A DNA stretch of 64,000 nucleotides from Malania oleifera (lineage: Eukaryota; Streptophyta; Magnoliopsida; Santalales; Ximeniaceae): positions 15,345,936 to 15,409,935 of the forward strand of contig NC_080422.1 of assembly GCF_029873635.1 (NCBI RefSeq), written 5' to 3'. Shown one piece after another: positions 23,650 to 35,028 of the stretch. The notes under the pieces are model-generated. The model ran no database searches and had not been told where the DNA came from. It saw only the letters and a program-made list of their open reading frames with translations. Within the stretch, counting starts at the first letter, position 1. Each line of letters starts with the position of its first letter. The position numbers were made by a program, and so were the translations under genes.

Positions 23650-24973
23650 TCAATCGGAGGCTTCCATAGACCCACTTTCATCTTCTTCTTCTTCTTGCTC
23701 ACCAGATTTTTCAGCAGATTTATCATCACTCGATGGAGCAAAGCTGATATCCATCTGAGATTTGCCTTTAGAAGAGCTAGCCAAATGTTTCTCAATCTTG
23801 TCAACATGCTAAACAAGGCTGGAATAGTGAGTTTCCACAGTAGAAACCTTCTCCCTTAGTGTACCAATTCCAGATTGCATTCCATCACTAAAGGTCATAT
23901 AGTGATTAAAAAATGGAACGAACTAAGAAGGAGTTTCTGGGTCAAGTTGAACTGAAGAGGCTAGTATGGAAGACTGAGGTGGTGGTGCAGATGATACATG
24001 ACGATTCCCTTATGAAACCACCCTTGAGGAGAGTTCTTATATCCCATACGCTTAAGAATAGTATCGGAAAAGATATCATAATGGGTTTTGCTAGTAAAGT
24101 TAAATGATGGTGTAAGAACATTAAAATGAGCAAATACCATATTTAGCATCCCAACATATGGTAAAATGACACGAGGGGCATCAACTTTCATAATAATCCA
24201 TTTGATAAGTAAACTTGGAAGATCCAACTTTTTTCCTTTAAGAATATACCACATAACAAAACAATCTAAGAATGAAATATGATCATGAGAACCGAAACGT
24301 GGTAAGATATTATATGTAATAAGTTTGTGCAGGATTAGAGCTTGTAGATTGAGTTGTTTGTAAAGAGGTGGATGCCCAAAGGAGATAGGTGTATCGGTTA
24401 TGACTAGGGGTAAAAACTCCTTCTGAGTAAATCCTTGGGACCTTATCTATTGTTTCTCAACAATGTGGACCTCAAAATCTCCTGGCTTGACTCAAAAATT
24501 TTTTCCCAAAGATATGGGAGTAAGATGAATATTTTGCCCTAGAAGATTTGTTTTGATCCCATTTTCAAGCCTTTCCATATTTGCATAGAAAATCTAAACC
24601 ACGTTTGGATAGTATCCTTTTGCTTGATAAGTAATAAACCGATCCCACCCAATTTCCTTGAAAAGTTCCATAATTTCAAGAAAATCTGAATTGAAGAATG
24701 TAACATCAAGAACTTTACCTAGAATGGGTTTGGCTGAAGTAATTTGATTCCTATAGAGTTGCTTAGCTAGCATGTGGAGTTACTGTAATAACCCGAAAAA
24801 AAAATTAAAAAAAATAATTAATTAAAATTATTAATTAATTAAGTGGTTAAATACTATTAAATTAATGTATTAAATAAAAAAATAAAAATAAATAGTATGA
24901 AAAAAAATAATTATTAATTAATTAATGAATTAATTAAATGTTATTAAATAAATAGTAAAAAAAAATGGAATAA

Positions 24974-25008
<35 letters not shown>

Positions 25009-27360
25009 GTAAAGTATAAGTTATATATATATAAAGTAAAAGTTAAAGTAAACTAAAAGAAGAAGAAGAAGTAGAAGAGAAGAAGAAGAATTACAGACAG
25101 TCACACCACGTTCGTTTTCGTCTCCACCTCTCTCTTTCTCTCCTCATTTCTCGATGAATACTCAACCAATCGAAAAACGGAAGGTGTCGTTGGGTTCCTA
25201 ACTCCGCCACCGACATTTCTACTGGAACGGATTTGTCGTGGGAACGACTTAGGTACTGCTCCTGGGAAAATGTAATTTTTCCTTAATTTCTTAATTTCTG
25301 GTAAAATCTGTTGTTGAATCGATGATCAGGCACCACCACGGGGTCTTAATCGTCGTTGTCGTTATTTTGACGTAGGTAATTTTTCAATTGGGGTTTTCTA
25401 GACCCTACTCCAAAGCGAGAGTGGGATTTGAAAAATTTGGCAATTTGGCTAAATTAAGGGTATATTTATTTATTTAGGAACTATAGCCCTAGGAAGTATT
25501 AAATTAATATTTTATTCATGAATAATTTATTGGAACTAGGAATTTAATTTCAGGGTCCGGGTGAGCGCCGCAGGTATTTTTCGGAGTCCTTGTTGGCGTA
25601 GTTCAAGAAACCAGGTAAGGAGAAAAATATATATTAAATTAGAATTTTTATGAATTTAATGAAAAATAAATTGTGTTATATGTACATGTATATGTTTCAA
25701 TATGGGTAAAATGCCAACTGTTTAAATTATATTTTTTTTCGAGTTGCTGTTTATTAGATATGTATATGCGAAAATAAACTGATGAAAGTGGGAAATAATT
25801 TCAGGATAATTAAGTAAGAAATGAAAGGTATTTTTAGTATATAAACATTAAATGTTAGTTGGCTTATTCTACAGGCAATGTATGAATTTTACTGTTAAAT
25901 TGTGTGGCATGAGAATCTGTGTAAATATATGTTAAATGTATGAGATGCAGGCTAAGTAAGTAAAACAATGAAAATAAAATATGATATGGATAATATTGCC
26001 TGTGTATGTTAAATGCAACCATGTAAATGTAAGACAGCTGAAAGAGAGCTATGTTAGCAGATCTAGCACACTTCTGTGTAGACTAACTGATGACAGCTAA
26101 AAGGAGCTGTGTTAGCAGATTTAGCACGTTTCTACGTAGACTAACTGATGATGGCTAAAGACCAGCTGTAGTACGAAGTAATGAAATGAAATGTTATGCA
26201 ATGAAATAACGATGAAATGACAATGAAATGAAATGACAAATGTAAATGATGTAAATGGGAAAGAGCCACTTAAAGTGAAACGAAATGCAAAGTTAAGTTA
26301 TGAACAGGAATGAATGTGCATGAATGTACAATGACAGAAAAGAATTATGTATTATGATAATAGAAGTATGTATGTACGTAGAACATGTTACGATTGGGCG
26401 AGGCGTACCTTTCTCCTGAGGGCTTGCTGAGTAAGGCAAGTGCACTAGTAGCTTCAAATGTGGTAGTAGCTACATAACGCACTAGGGCAGAGGGAACCTA
26501 CTTGTATGGGCTGGTAGAATTCCCAATCCTTAGGGCCTTTGCCGGTAAACTATTGTTGAATGCGTGAGTACGAGATCAATCTAACACTTGAGGCCTTACT
26601 GAGTAAGGTGAGTGCTCTGGTATGCTTAAATTGTGACCTTCGGGTTGCTAAATGTATCAGAGCAGAAGGGTGCAACTTGTATGGGCAGGTAATCACCCTT
26701 ATCCTCGGGTAATCTCGTGGGTTAAACATGTACATGTGTTTGTTTAGGACCAGAAAATGACTTTCGGTATTATGTTAATGATTTGCAAATATTATAAAAT
26801 GATATGTATAATCTCATGACGACCACACGCTGAGTTTAATATATTGTTTCTTCCCTTACTGTGATGTGTCTCACCCGAATATGAATTCATTTTTTTCAGG
26901 ATTTCTCAGGATCGAGCTTTGAGAGCTCGAGATTTTATAACATTTTTGGAAGATATAAGAAAAATGGTATATTTTTATGTTAATTCTGATATGTACATTT
27001 TATGTTTTATATCTTTATGTTTTAACTCAGTTATGAAAGGATAGTTGTAAAACATACTGATATTAGTGGATAATGTTTTGGAAACATGCGTATATTTGAA
27101 TACTGGTGGATGAGTAATTTATTATGGTTGGTAGTTAGAATTAGTAAACTCTGGTATTATGTTATATGGAGATTATGGTTATATTTTCCACTGCATATAT
27201 TATGGATTATGGATTATCAGGGATTCTATCAGGTATAACGCACCGGACCCGGGTTTAAGGGTTTGGGGTGTTACAGTTACTAACCATTTCTCTACTTCAT
27301 CATTGTTGATCCTTGTCGAAGAAGAAGAACCCTTGTTACCAATCGTTTTATCCGTGGCAT
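23650..27360 (-). pseudogene. Copia-1 extra ORF downstream of pol (Sirevirus-style accessory/env-position ORF), interrupted
   Basis: Coding remains on the same strand as pol, between RNase H and the 3' LTR. From an ATG at 27360 a serine-rich start (GNKGSSSSTRINND, EKWLVTPH) is split by the solo LTR at 24784-27275. It resumes with a globular part containing WYILKGKKLDLPSLLIKWI, LPYVGMLNMVFAHFNV and FNFTSKTHYDIFS. It ends with a low-complexity acidic tail (EQEEEEDESGSMEASD) before the stop at 23650. The middle resembles the plant-specific 'putative plant transposon protein' type found in extra ORFs of such elements; function is unknown. Several frameshifts and stops are present. I see no clear membrane segment, so I do not call it an envelope. 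Confidence 0.6.
24784..27275 (+). mobile_element. Gypsy-type solo LTR (solo LTR C) nested in Copia-1
   Basis: Begins tgtaataacccg, ends ggggtgttaca, and is flanked by the perfect TSD gttac at 24779-24783 and 27276-27280. Length is 2492 bp. It belongs to the same family as the LTRs at 54146-58783: same start, AT-rich first 250 bases, a (GA/CT)-rich leader, and 'ctcaggatcgagctttgagagctcgag' near 26905. No internal region remains, so it arose by LTR-LTR recombination after insertion. Confidence 0.9.
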
Positions 27361-27540
27361 GTTTGTATTGAAGAGGAAAGCTGATAAACCCTAGGTTGTA
27401 TTCGCGATTTGATGTGGAGGGCAGGTTTGATGCTCGGTTTCAGGTTGATTTGGAAGAGGAATCCGTGTGGAAAAGAGTAGGAAAGAAGATTTTTGGAGAG
27501 AGAGAAGAAGGAGCAGGCACCTGAAGGAAGTTAAAATGAC

Positions 27541-27660
27541 ATAAAACAGGGTTTTTAAACCCTACCCGCCGCGAGGCAATCGCCTGCTAGGATGAGGCAG
27601 GCGCTTGTCAATAATAAACTTGAAAGTCAGTAGCCTGGCAGTCGCCTGCCAAGCAAAAAA
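27541..27660. promoter_or_regulatory. Internal cluster of the Copia-1 LTR dyad, ahead of the extra ORF
   Basis: Three or four copies of the motif that fills the LTR U3 (gaggcaatcgcctgc, gaggcaggcgcttg, tggcagtcgcctgcca) occur here, between RNase H and the extra ORF. A minus-strand leader of roughly 200 bases, rich in CTTCTTCTCTCTC, follows before the ATG at 27360. The arrangement mimics U3 plus leader. A second promoter is an inference. Confidence 0.5.
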
Positions 27661-27676
27661 AATTTTAGTTTGCTTC

Positions 27677-29300
27677 TCAAATATGCATCATTCCCAATTC
27701 TCTTCTAATGAATATGAATCGCTCTTCAGAGAGTGGTTTTTTGAATATATCTGCTAATTGGTTATTTGTATTTACAAATTCAAGCATTATGTCTTCGTTT
27801 TGCACGTGATCTCTCAAGAAGTGATGTCTTATGTCAATATGTTTTGTTCTTGAGTGAGATACCGGATTTTTTGAAATATTTATGGCACTTGTGTTGTCAC
27901 ATTTTATTGGAATAATTTGATGTTGAATTTTGAAATCTTTTAGTTGTTGTCTCATATATAATGTTTGAGCACAACATCTCCCAACTGCTATGTATTCTGC
28001 TTCTTCTGTGGATAATGCTACAAAATTTTATTTTTTTGAAGACCATAAGACTAAAGAGTGTCCTAGAAAATGACACGTTCCACTTGTGTTTTTTCTATCT
28101 ATCTTGCATCCAGCAAAGTCTGCATCGGAATAGCTTATCATTTCAAATTCAGTTCCCTTTGGATACTATAAACCTAGTTCAAGTGTGCCTAGTAGATATC
28201 TAAGGATTCTTTTAACCACTGATTGGTGTGATTCCTTAGAAGCTGATTGGAACCTAGCCCACATACATACGCTAAACATAATATCCGGTCTACTTGCTGT
28301 TAAGTAAAGTAAGCTTCCTATCATGCCTCAGTAATGCTTAGTATCTACTTGTTTCCCTTTTTTCATCCTTGTCAAGACTAGTTGAAGTGCTCATGGGAGT
28401 TCCTATAGGTTTACTTTCTTCCATATCAAACTTCTTTAACATGTCTTTAATATATTTAGTTTGATTTATGAAAGTTCCATTTTATGCTTGTATGATTTGT
28501 AATCCTAGAAAGTAATTTAACTCTCCCATCATGCTCATCTCAAACTCTTTTTGCATAGACTTAGAAAATTCATTACACAAATCCTCATGAGTTGCTCCAA
28601 AAATAATATCATCAACATAAATTTGTACTATAAGCATGTCTTTGTTTTTGGTTTTTATAAACAAAGTACTATCTATCTTTCCTCTTGAAAAATTATTTTG
28701 AATTAGGAACTTGCTTAGCCTTTCATACCAAGCTCTAGGTGCTTGTTTCAATCCATAAAAAGCTTTAGTTAACTTAAATACATGATCTGGCTTTTTTGAA
28801 TTCTCAAAACCTGGAGGTTGTTTTACATATACTTCTTCATTTATATAGCCATTTAAGAAAGCACTTTTTACATCCATTTGATATAATTTGAAGTCCTTAT
28901 AGGCTGCATAAGTTAAGAGCATCCTAATTGCTTCCATTCTTGCTATGGGGGCAAAGGTTTCATCGTAATCGGTATCTTCTTCTTGATTATAACCCTGTGC
29001 TACTAACCTAACGTTATTTCTTAGAACTATCCCATGTTCATCCTTTTTATTTCTAAACACCCATTTAGTTCCTATGATTGATTTGTTTTTGGGTTAGGTA
29101 TAAGTTCCCACACTTGGCTTCTTTCAAATTGATTTAGTTCCTCTTGCATAGCTATAATCCAAGAGTCATCTTTTAGGGTCTCTTCAATATTCTTGGGTTC
29201 ATCTTGAGATAAAAAGGCATAATGGTTGCAAATATTTTTCAATGAGGTTCGAGTGGTTATTCCTTTTGAAATTTCTCCAAGTATTTGTTCTTTTGGATGA
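27677..29300 (-). pseudogene. Copia-1 reverse transcriptase and RNase H
   Basis: RT piece 28482-29060 is clean: RLVAQGYNQEEDTDYDETFA, ARMEAIRMLLTYAA, LYQMDVKSAFLNGYINEEVY, FYGLKQAPRAWYERL, and the catalytic IYVDDIIFGATHEDLCNEF. Upstream, VWELIPNP and GTKWVFRNKK are joined through a frameshift near 29085. Downstream, 27956-28480 is broken but shows MSTSTSLDKDE and SSWEMLCSN. RNase H ends at 27677 with PIKCDNTSAINISKNPVSHS, TKHIDIRHHFLRDHV and LADIFKKPLSEERF. The ending KPLSEERFxFIRRELGM is typical of Sirevirus-like copia elements. Confidence 0.9.
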
Positions 29301-29314
29301 CTTTTAGCATATCT

Positions 29315-30496
29315 CTATTCTTTAGGTAGTTCTAGATTTTCTATAATTTTTTTATTTGAAGTCTCATTATTATTTTCTTCTTTTATTTCAGGATCTTCTT
29401 CTTTTTGTGGAGTATCATCTTCTTTATCATTCTTAATTTTATTTTTATAATTGTTTGATTCATCAAATGTTATGTGTATTGATTCAATGATAGTAAGAGT
29501 TCTCCTATTATAAACCCTATAGGCTTTGCTATTTGTAAAGTAGCCTAAAAAGATACCTTCATCAGATTTTGCATCAAACTTTCCTAAATCATCTTGAGTA
29601 TTAAGGATAAAACATTTGTATCCAAATACATGAAAGTAAGAGATATTAGGTTTTCTTCCTTTCCATAGTTCATACGGTGTTTTGTCTATACTTGATCTTA
29701 TAGATACCCTATCTACAATATAACATGATGTATTTGCAGCTTTAACCCAAAAGTATTTAGGTAGGTTATTTTCATTTATCATTGTTCTTGCCATTTCTCG
29801 TAGGGTTCTATTTTTTCTTTCTACAACTCCATTTTGTTGTGGAGTTCTAGGTGCTGAGAAATTATGGTTTATTCCATATTCATTACAGAATTTATCAACC
29901 TCCTTGTTTCTAAACTCCCTACCTTGATCACTTCTAAAACTTGTTACATTATAGCCCTTTTCATTTTCTAATTTCTTACATAAGGTGATTAGTATGTCAC
30001 AAGCTGCATCTTTATTTGTTAGGAATAATACCCAAGTGAATCTTGAATAATCATCCACTATTACAAAAGCATATTGTTTTCCTCCTAGGCTTAAGGTTCT
30101 AGTTGGACCGAATAAGTCTAGGTGTAATAGTGCTAGGGGTCTTTTAGTAGATATATACTTTTTCTTTTTAAAACTTGTTTTAACATGCTTTCCCTTTTGG
30201 CATGCGTCACACATCTTGTATTTTATGAATTTGGTATTTGGTAATCCTTTTACAAGGTTTTTCTTTGATAATTTGGATAGTAAGTCCATGCTAGCATGTC
30301 CTAACTTCCTATGCCATAGCCAACTTATTTCATTCATGGCTGTCAAGTAAGTGACGTTTTGATTCATTAGATTCTCAAGGTTTATACAATAAACATTATT
30401 TATCCTAAGAGCTATAAACAAGATTTTATTTTCTTTGGGATTTTGAATAACACATTTTTCTTTCTTAAATGTTATTTCAAACCCTTTGTCACTCAA
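29315..30496 (-). pseudogene. Copia-1 integrase
   Basis: Open for 393 codons. It contains the GAG-pre-integrase zinc domain (WLWHRKLGHAS...MCDACQKGKHVK, HxxxH...CxxC) and the catalytic core with LLHLDLFGPT (first D), TSFRSDQGREF (second D; the usual G of DxGxEF is Q) and PRTPQQNGVVERKNRTL (E). The copia C-terminal block KTPYELWKGRKPNISYFHVF and GIFLGYFTNSKAYRVYN follows. This is the best-preserved part of the element. It is separated from the protease by a break at about 30500, so it is a fragment of the former polyprotein. Confidence 0.92.
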
Positions 30497-30507
30497 TTGA
30501 CTAATGC

Positions 30508-30720
30508 TTAAAAGATTGTGTGTTTTAAACCTTCTACCAATAATACATTATCAATAGTAATAGAAGTTTCTTTACCTATTCTCCCGATGCCAATAATCTT
30601 ACCTTTGGCATTATCGCCAAAGGTGACATATCCTCCATCTTTTTGTTTTAGAGAGGAAAACTTGGTCTTATCGCCGGTCATGTGTCTTGAACACCCGCTG
30701 TCCAAGTACCACTTGTCCAT
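30508..30720 (-). pseudogene. Copia-1 aspartic protease (fragment)
   Basis: The retropepsin active site is clear: KWYLDSGCSRHMTGD with catalytic DSG, then FGDNAKGKIIGIGRIG and the VLLVEGLKHTIF region. It lies directly upstream of integrase on the minus strand and downstream of the gag zinc knuckle, as expected for copia. Confidence 0.88.
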
Positions 30721-30831
30721 TGATGATGTTGTCCTAAAACATGCCTACAATGGAAGATTCATTGTGTTAGTCTTTGGAACTCAAATCCTTTTAACTTTCT
30801 TTGTTTTGTTGTTAGTTCCATTATTAACTTT

Positions 30832-32525
30832 TCATTCTCCTTGTACTTTAACATACTTCCTTTTTAGTGGGCAATCAAGCATTATGTGACCTTTAGTCTT
30901 ACACATATAACAAGTAGTGTGTTCATATTTGTTGTTTGAGGAAGTGCTAGCATAGTGCTTGGTTTCCTTCACGAAGTATCCCATGTATAATTTCTCATTC
31001 ATTTTTTTTGTTTTACCATTGTAACCTATTCCTTCTTTATTCCCATGTAGCCTTTGCTGTCCAATCATTTTTTCAAAATTATCTTTACCTTTTGTAAAAT
31101 TATATATAATTTTTTCTTTATCTTCTACTACTTTCTTTAGTTCATTTATTTCTAGATCCTTTCTATTCAAGTTTTCTTTATAAGTTTTGCCTAATTCTTG
31201 AGTTACTTTACTTAGTTCCTCCTCTAACTTCTCAATACAAGAATCTTTTTCTTTTTCAATGGTTTTGAATGATTCAAGTTGCTTCAATAGTTCTTTATTT
31301 TGATCCTTCAAGTTTATATTTCTTTTGGAAATTTTTATGAATCTTTTATGTAAGGAAAATAATTCAGTTTGTAATTCTTTGTATGGGGGCATACTATCAC
31401 ATGACTCATCACAAGATTCATTGCAAGATTCCGTTGAAGAGTAGTAGGAATTTACCTCTTCATCATTCGCCATGAAGCATACGTTTTCCATCTCTTGTCT
31501 ACTTGATTCGTTTTCCATTTCACTGGAGCTTGAGTCATCCCAAGTAGCCTTCATAGCTTCCTTCTTTTTCTTCTTGTCTTTCTTGAGCAATGGGCAGTCC
31601 GGTTTGATATATCCTGGTTTCTTACAATGATAGCATATAGGAGGTTCACTTTTACTTTTATTTTCTTTTCTACTTGATTCTCCTTTTTCAGTTTTCCTTT
31701 TGTTGAGCTTCTTAGGAAATCTTTTATTCCTTTTATAAAACTTTCCTAGTCTCTTAGTGATGAATGCTAATTCATCTTGATCTAAGTCATTTGTTTCACT
31801 TTCTTCTTCACTTGAGCTGTGGTTTGATGCTTTAGTGCAATAAATTTCTTATGCTTTGGTTCAGGATTTCTTTATTTTAGAGTCATTTCATAGGTAAGGA
31901 GTGAACCTATGAGTTCATCTAAGGAGGTGGTCTCACGGTTTCTTCCTTCGGTAATTGTTGTAGCCTTAAGTTCCCATATGGAGGGAAGGCCTCTCAAAAT
32001 TTTCCTTATCATTTCGTAGGTGGTATAAGTTTTTCCTAAGGCACTTAAGGAATTAATTATGTGGGTGAATCTTGTGTTCATACTTGATATGGATTTATCT
32101 GAATTCATCTTGAATGCTTCATATTCGCTTGTTAACATGTCTATCCTATTGTCCCTAACATCAATAGTTCTTTCATATGTAACTTCTAATTTGTCCCATA
32201 TTTCTTTAACCGTTTTACAAGCCATGACCCTATTAAATTCGTTAGCGTCTAAAGCACAATACAAAGCATTTATAGCACTTGAGTTTATTTGAAGCATTTT
32301 ATAATCTGAATCGATCATATCCTTTTTCTCTTTTGGAATATTTTTTCCACCTACTATCTTGGTGGGAATAAGGTCTCCATCCATAACTACTTCCCGTGCT
32401 TTCCAATTCATGTGTTGGAGGTAGATTTGCATTCTCTTTTTCCAAAAGGTGTAGTTGTGTCCACAAAAGATTGGTGGACGAGTTGAGGATTGGCCCTCTC
32501 CAAAAGGAGCTACTCCTATGTTAGC
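30832..32525 (-). pseudogene. Copia-1 gag
   Basis: Capsid/nucleocapsid gene in pieces. The N-terminal part runs from about 32525 (NIGVAPFGEGQSSTRPPIFC, then a W-K-K-R-M block) through the UBN2-type gag domain at 31872-32432 (EIWDKLEVTYERT, SISSMNTRFTHIINSLSALG, KILRGLPSIWELK). A degenerate zinc knuckle CYHCKKPGYIKPDC (31600-31650, Y for H) and an acidic/coiled-coil segment rich in E and K follow (31100-31590). A second, intact CCHC knuckle CYMCKTKGHIMLDC lies near 30870-30920. The expected ATG before ANIGVA reads ATA. Stops near 31870 and elsewhere break the gene. Confidence 0.85.
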
Positions 32526-32530
32526 TATTT

Positions 32531-34284
32531 AGATATTTTTATAGCTTCTCAAGAGGGGGTGAATTGGATTTTTTTAAAAAATATTTCAATTTTAATACTT
32601 TATTTTTCAACAATCACAACAAATAAATATAAAATCAATTCAACCACAACCAATCAACAAGATAATCAAAATCTTGATCTTTGTATCAATAGCCCTGTAA
32701 TAAATTTTGAAAGCACACTGAATTAATATAAGCCCTGTGTTTATTCCAAACTCACAATTCTTCTTAGTATTTAGTTTTTAAACAAACTTTCAGATTAATA
32801 AGTTTAGGATGATCAACCAATGTAGTCCCTTTCGGTTTCTGCAATCAATGCTGATCAAGCCAAAACAAATTATCCTTCGGTCTATTTAACAACCATACAC
32901 TTAGAATTAACAATTTAAAAGCATACACGCAGGTTGTAAGTATTGCTGAAAAATAAAGAGTAAGGAATAAAAGAGAGACACAAGGTTTTACGAGGTTTGG
33001 ATTATACCCAGCCAACGTCCTTGCCTTTGGCAAACCACCAAAAGATTCACTAGTTCAGTTCTGTTGACGGGTGGAACAATACCGATTACAATCACTCCTT
33101 CCGTTAGGCTAGAGTCTGCCTCTCCAAAAGATATTCCCTCGTTTGTTTCAACGATTCTACAACCTTGAATCGTCTATAAACAAGAACCAAGATGAAGAAG
33201 AGTTTGTGTACAAGAAAATACTCTCACAGTAGAGTAGGTTAGTACAACATTCAGTACAAGTATACTTCAAAGTAAATCAAATATAAAAGGATTGAAACTC
33301 AATACTGATTTTAGATCACCAAATATCTTCCAAATATTGAAAGATTCAGACTTTGAAGGCTTTACTTCGAAGTTTATACCAACAGTAACTAGGTAGTTGA
33401 AGATGGATGAACACAAGAGAATTTGAGAGCTTTTTAGAGAACTTTGATTGCTGGAAATTTCTTGGTGTATAAAATCTTTGAAGTTTGGGGCTATTTATAG
33501 AAGTTTAAGAGTAATTCCTTGTCTCCCAAGTTTCCTTGAAGTAATTCCCAAGTTTTTCAAGATAGTAGTGCCAAAAAAAAAACATTTAAAAAATCTTCCC
33601 GTTGGAAGTTTTTAAGCCAACGTTCGAGTGGCAGTCGCCTGCCACAACTTGGCTGTCGCCTGTCATAGAAGAAACTTACAACACAGAACACTGGCAGTCG
33701 CCTACCAGAACCCAGGCAATCGCCTGGCATGACCACCCAGGCGCCTGGCTATATTCAGGCAGTCGCCTGACACCCTACTGCCTCTTTGGGAATTTTTCAT
33801 TTAATTTGAGCAGTCGCCTGCCACATGAAGGCAGTCGCCTGGCCCTTCTGTTTTACTAAAAAAAAACTTCTTTTTAAAACCCTTCTTTTCTTTGATTTGA
33901 AAAACATACTTAAGGTTTTTCTAAACATATATTTCTAAGTTTCTTTTGATTTTATGAGAGTTTCAATTCAGTTTATACTTGAATTTAACTTGAAATACTT
34001 ACATTCAAACATCCTTAAAACTTTATTCCTTTAATTTTCAAGTAAATCCTTGTTCTTCTATCATCTTTGAGTTTCTGATCTTTTCTTTGAGCTTTCATCA
34101 AGTTATCTTTAATCCTCATGCTCTTTCAAGATCTTTTTTTGATCCATAAACTTTATCATCCTTTTGAACATTGTCACTGCCTTTAAGCTTTGCTTTTTCC
34201 TAAAAAACTTCCACTTAAACCATATTAAACACATCATGATTTGTTATTATCAAAATAAGAATTGGAAGCCTTTTTAGGCCAATA
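32531..34284 (-). repeat. Copia-1 5' LTR, inner end altered
   Basis: Matches the 3' LTR through cttgagaagctat, but the last roughly 10 bases differ and gag coding follows almost at once. No tRNA primer site is visible, so the LTR inner edge, PBS and leader appear deleted. The TATA box is at plus 33492-33499 (minus strand). Dyads of the GGCAGTCGCCTGCC type lie at 33628-33845. Confidence 0.85.
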
Positions 34285-34289
34285 GATCT

Positions 34290-34953
34290 CATCATCATTT
34301 GGAACACACAGCCTGGTCCCAAACCTTAACACACCTCTGTTAGAGATGTTAAACTCTGTAGCCAGTCCCTGCTGTACCTTTTCCATAACCTCTGCCAACT
34401 CTGCATCACTAGCCTGCGTGGCCTTAGTACGCTCAAACAAAGTCGGTTGGACCACCAAACTAGTAAGATAAGCCTGATGATCACTTACCACCAATTTCAT
34501 GCCAAGGCTTCCCAGATCCCGTCCGATGTGACACTGAGTTACAACTGTAGATACAGCCGTTGGCCCTGACTTCTGACTCAACGCATCGGCTACCACATTA
34601 GCCTTCCTAAGGTGATAACTGATCGTGCAATCGTAGTCCTTAATCAACTCTAGCCACCGTCTCTGCCTCATATTCAGCTCCTTCTACGTGAAGAAATACC
34701 TGAGGCTCTTATGATTAGTGAAGATCTCACACTGCACACCATACAAAGAAGCATACGCTACTACTTTACCCTGTTGCATGAGCACATATCCCAAACCTCT
34801 TAGAGACGTGTCACTATAAATCACAAACTCACCATCCCCCGAAGGAATGGTCAAAACCGGAGCAGTAACCAGCCGATGCTTCAACTCCTGAAAACACTGC
34901 TCGCAATCACTGGTCCACTCAAACCGAACTCCCTTCCTGGTTAATCGAGTCAA
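34290..34953 (-). pseudogene. Gypsy-2 RNase H and pol linker
   Basis: Two long pieces. 34684-34953 has TRLTRKGVRFEWTSDCEQCF, FQELKHRLVTAPVLTIPSG, GEFVIYSDTSLRGLGYVLMQ, and FTNHKSLRYFFT after a deletion (the YPTHDLEL segment is missing after AYASLYG). 34234-34671 has [20 protein letters not shown] and [13 protein letters not shown], and ends at LCVPNDDEI where Copia-1 inserted. The missing DLEL block is a genuine internal deletion. Confidence 0.87.
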
Positions 34954-35028
34954 AGGCCTAGATAGTTTAGAGAACCCCTCTACGAACCGACGATAATAAC
35001 TCGCTAGTCCAAGAAAACTCCGAACCTC

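Larger units (their letters stand above)
21489..34284 (-). mobile_element. Copia-1: Sirevirus-like Ty1-copia element nested in Gypsy-2 integrase
   Basis: LTRs of about 1.7 kb at 21489-23205 and 32531-34284, with TSD gatct at 21484-21488 and 34285-34289. Deleting the element and one TSD joins Gypsy-2 pol as NDDEI-RRTIL, in frame and aligned residue for residue with Gypsy-1 DNAKI-KRMIL, which proves the boundaries. The order is gag, protease, integrase, RT, RNase H (copia order), plus an extra ORF between RNase H and the 3' LTR, as in Sirevirus/Maximus-type elements. A 2.5-kb solo LTR is inserted in the extra ORF. Internal stops make it defective. Confidence 0.92.

Noticed and set aside
23650-24254. 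Viral envelope gene in Copia-1
   Set aside because: The position matches the extra ORF of Sireviruses, but no signal peptide, fusion peptide or transmembrane segment is visible, so envelope is not supported.
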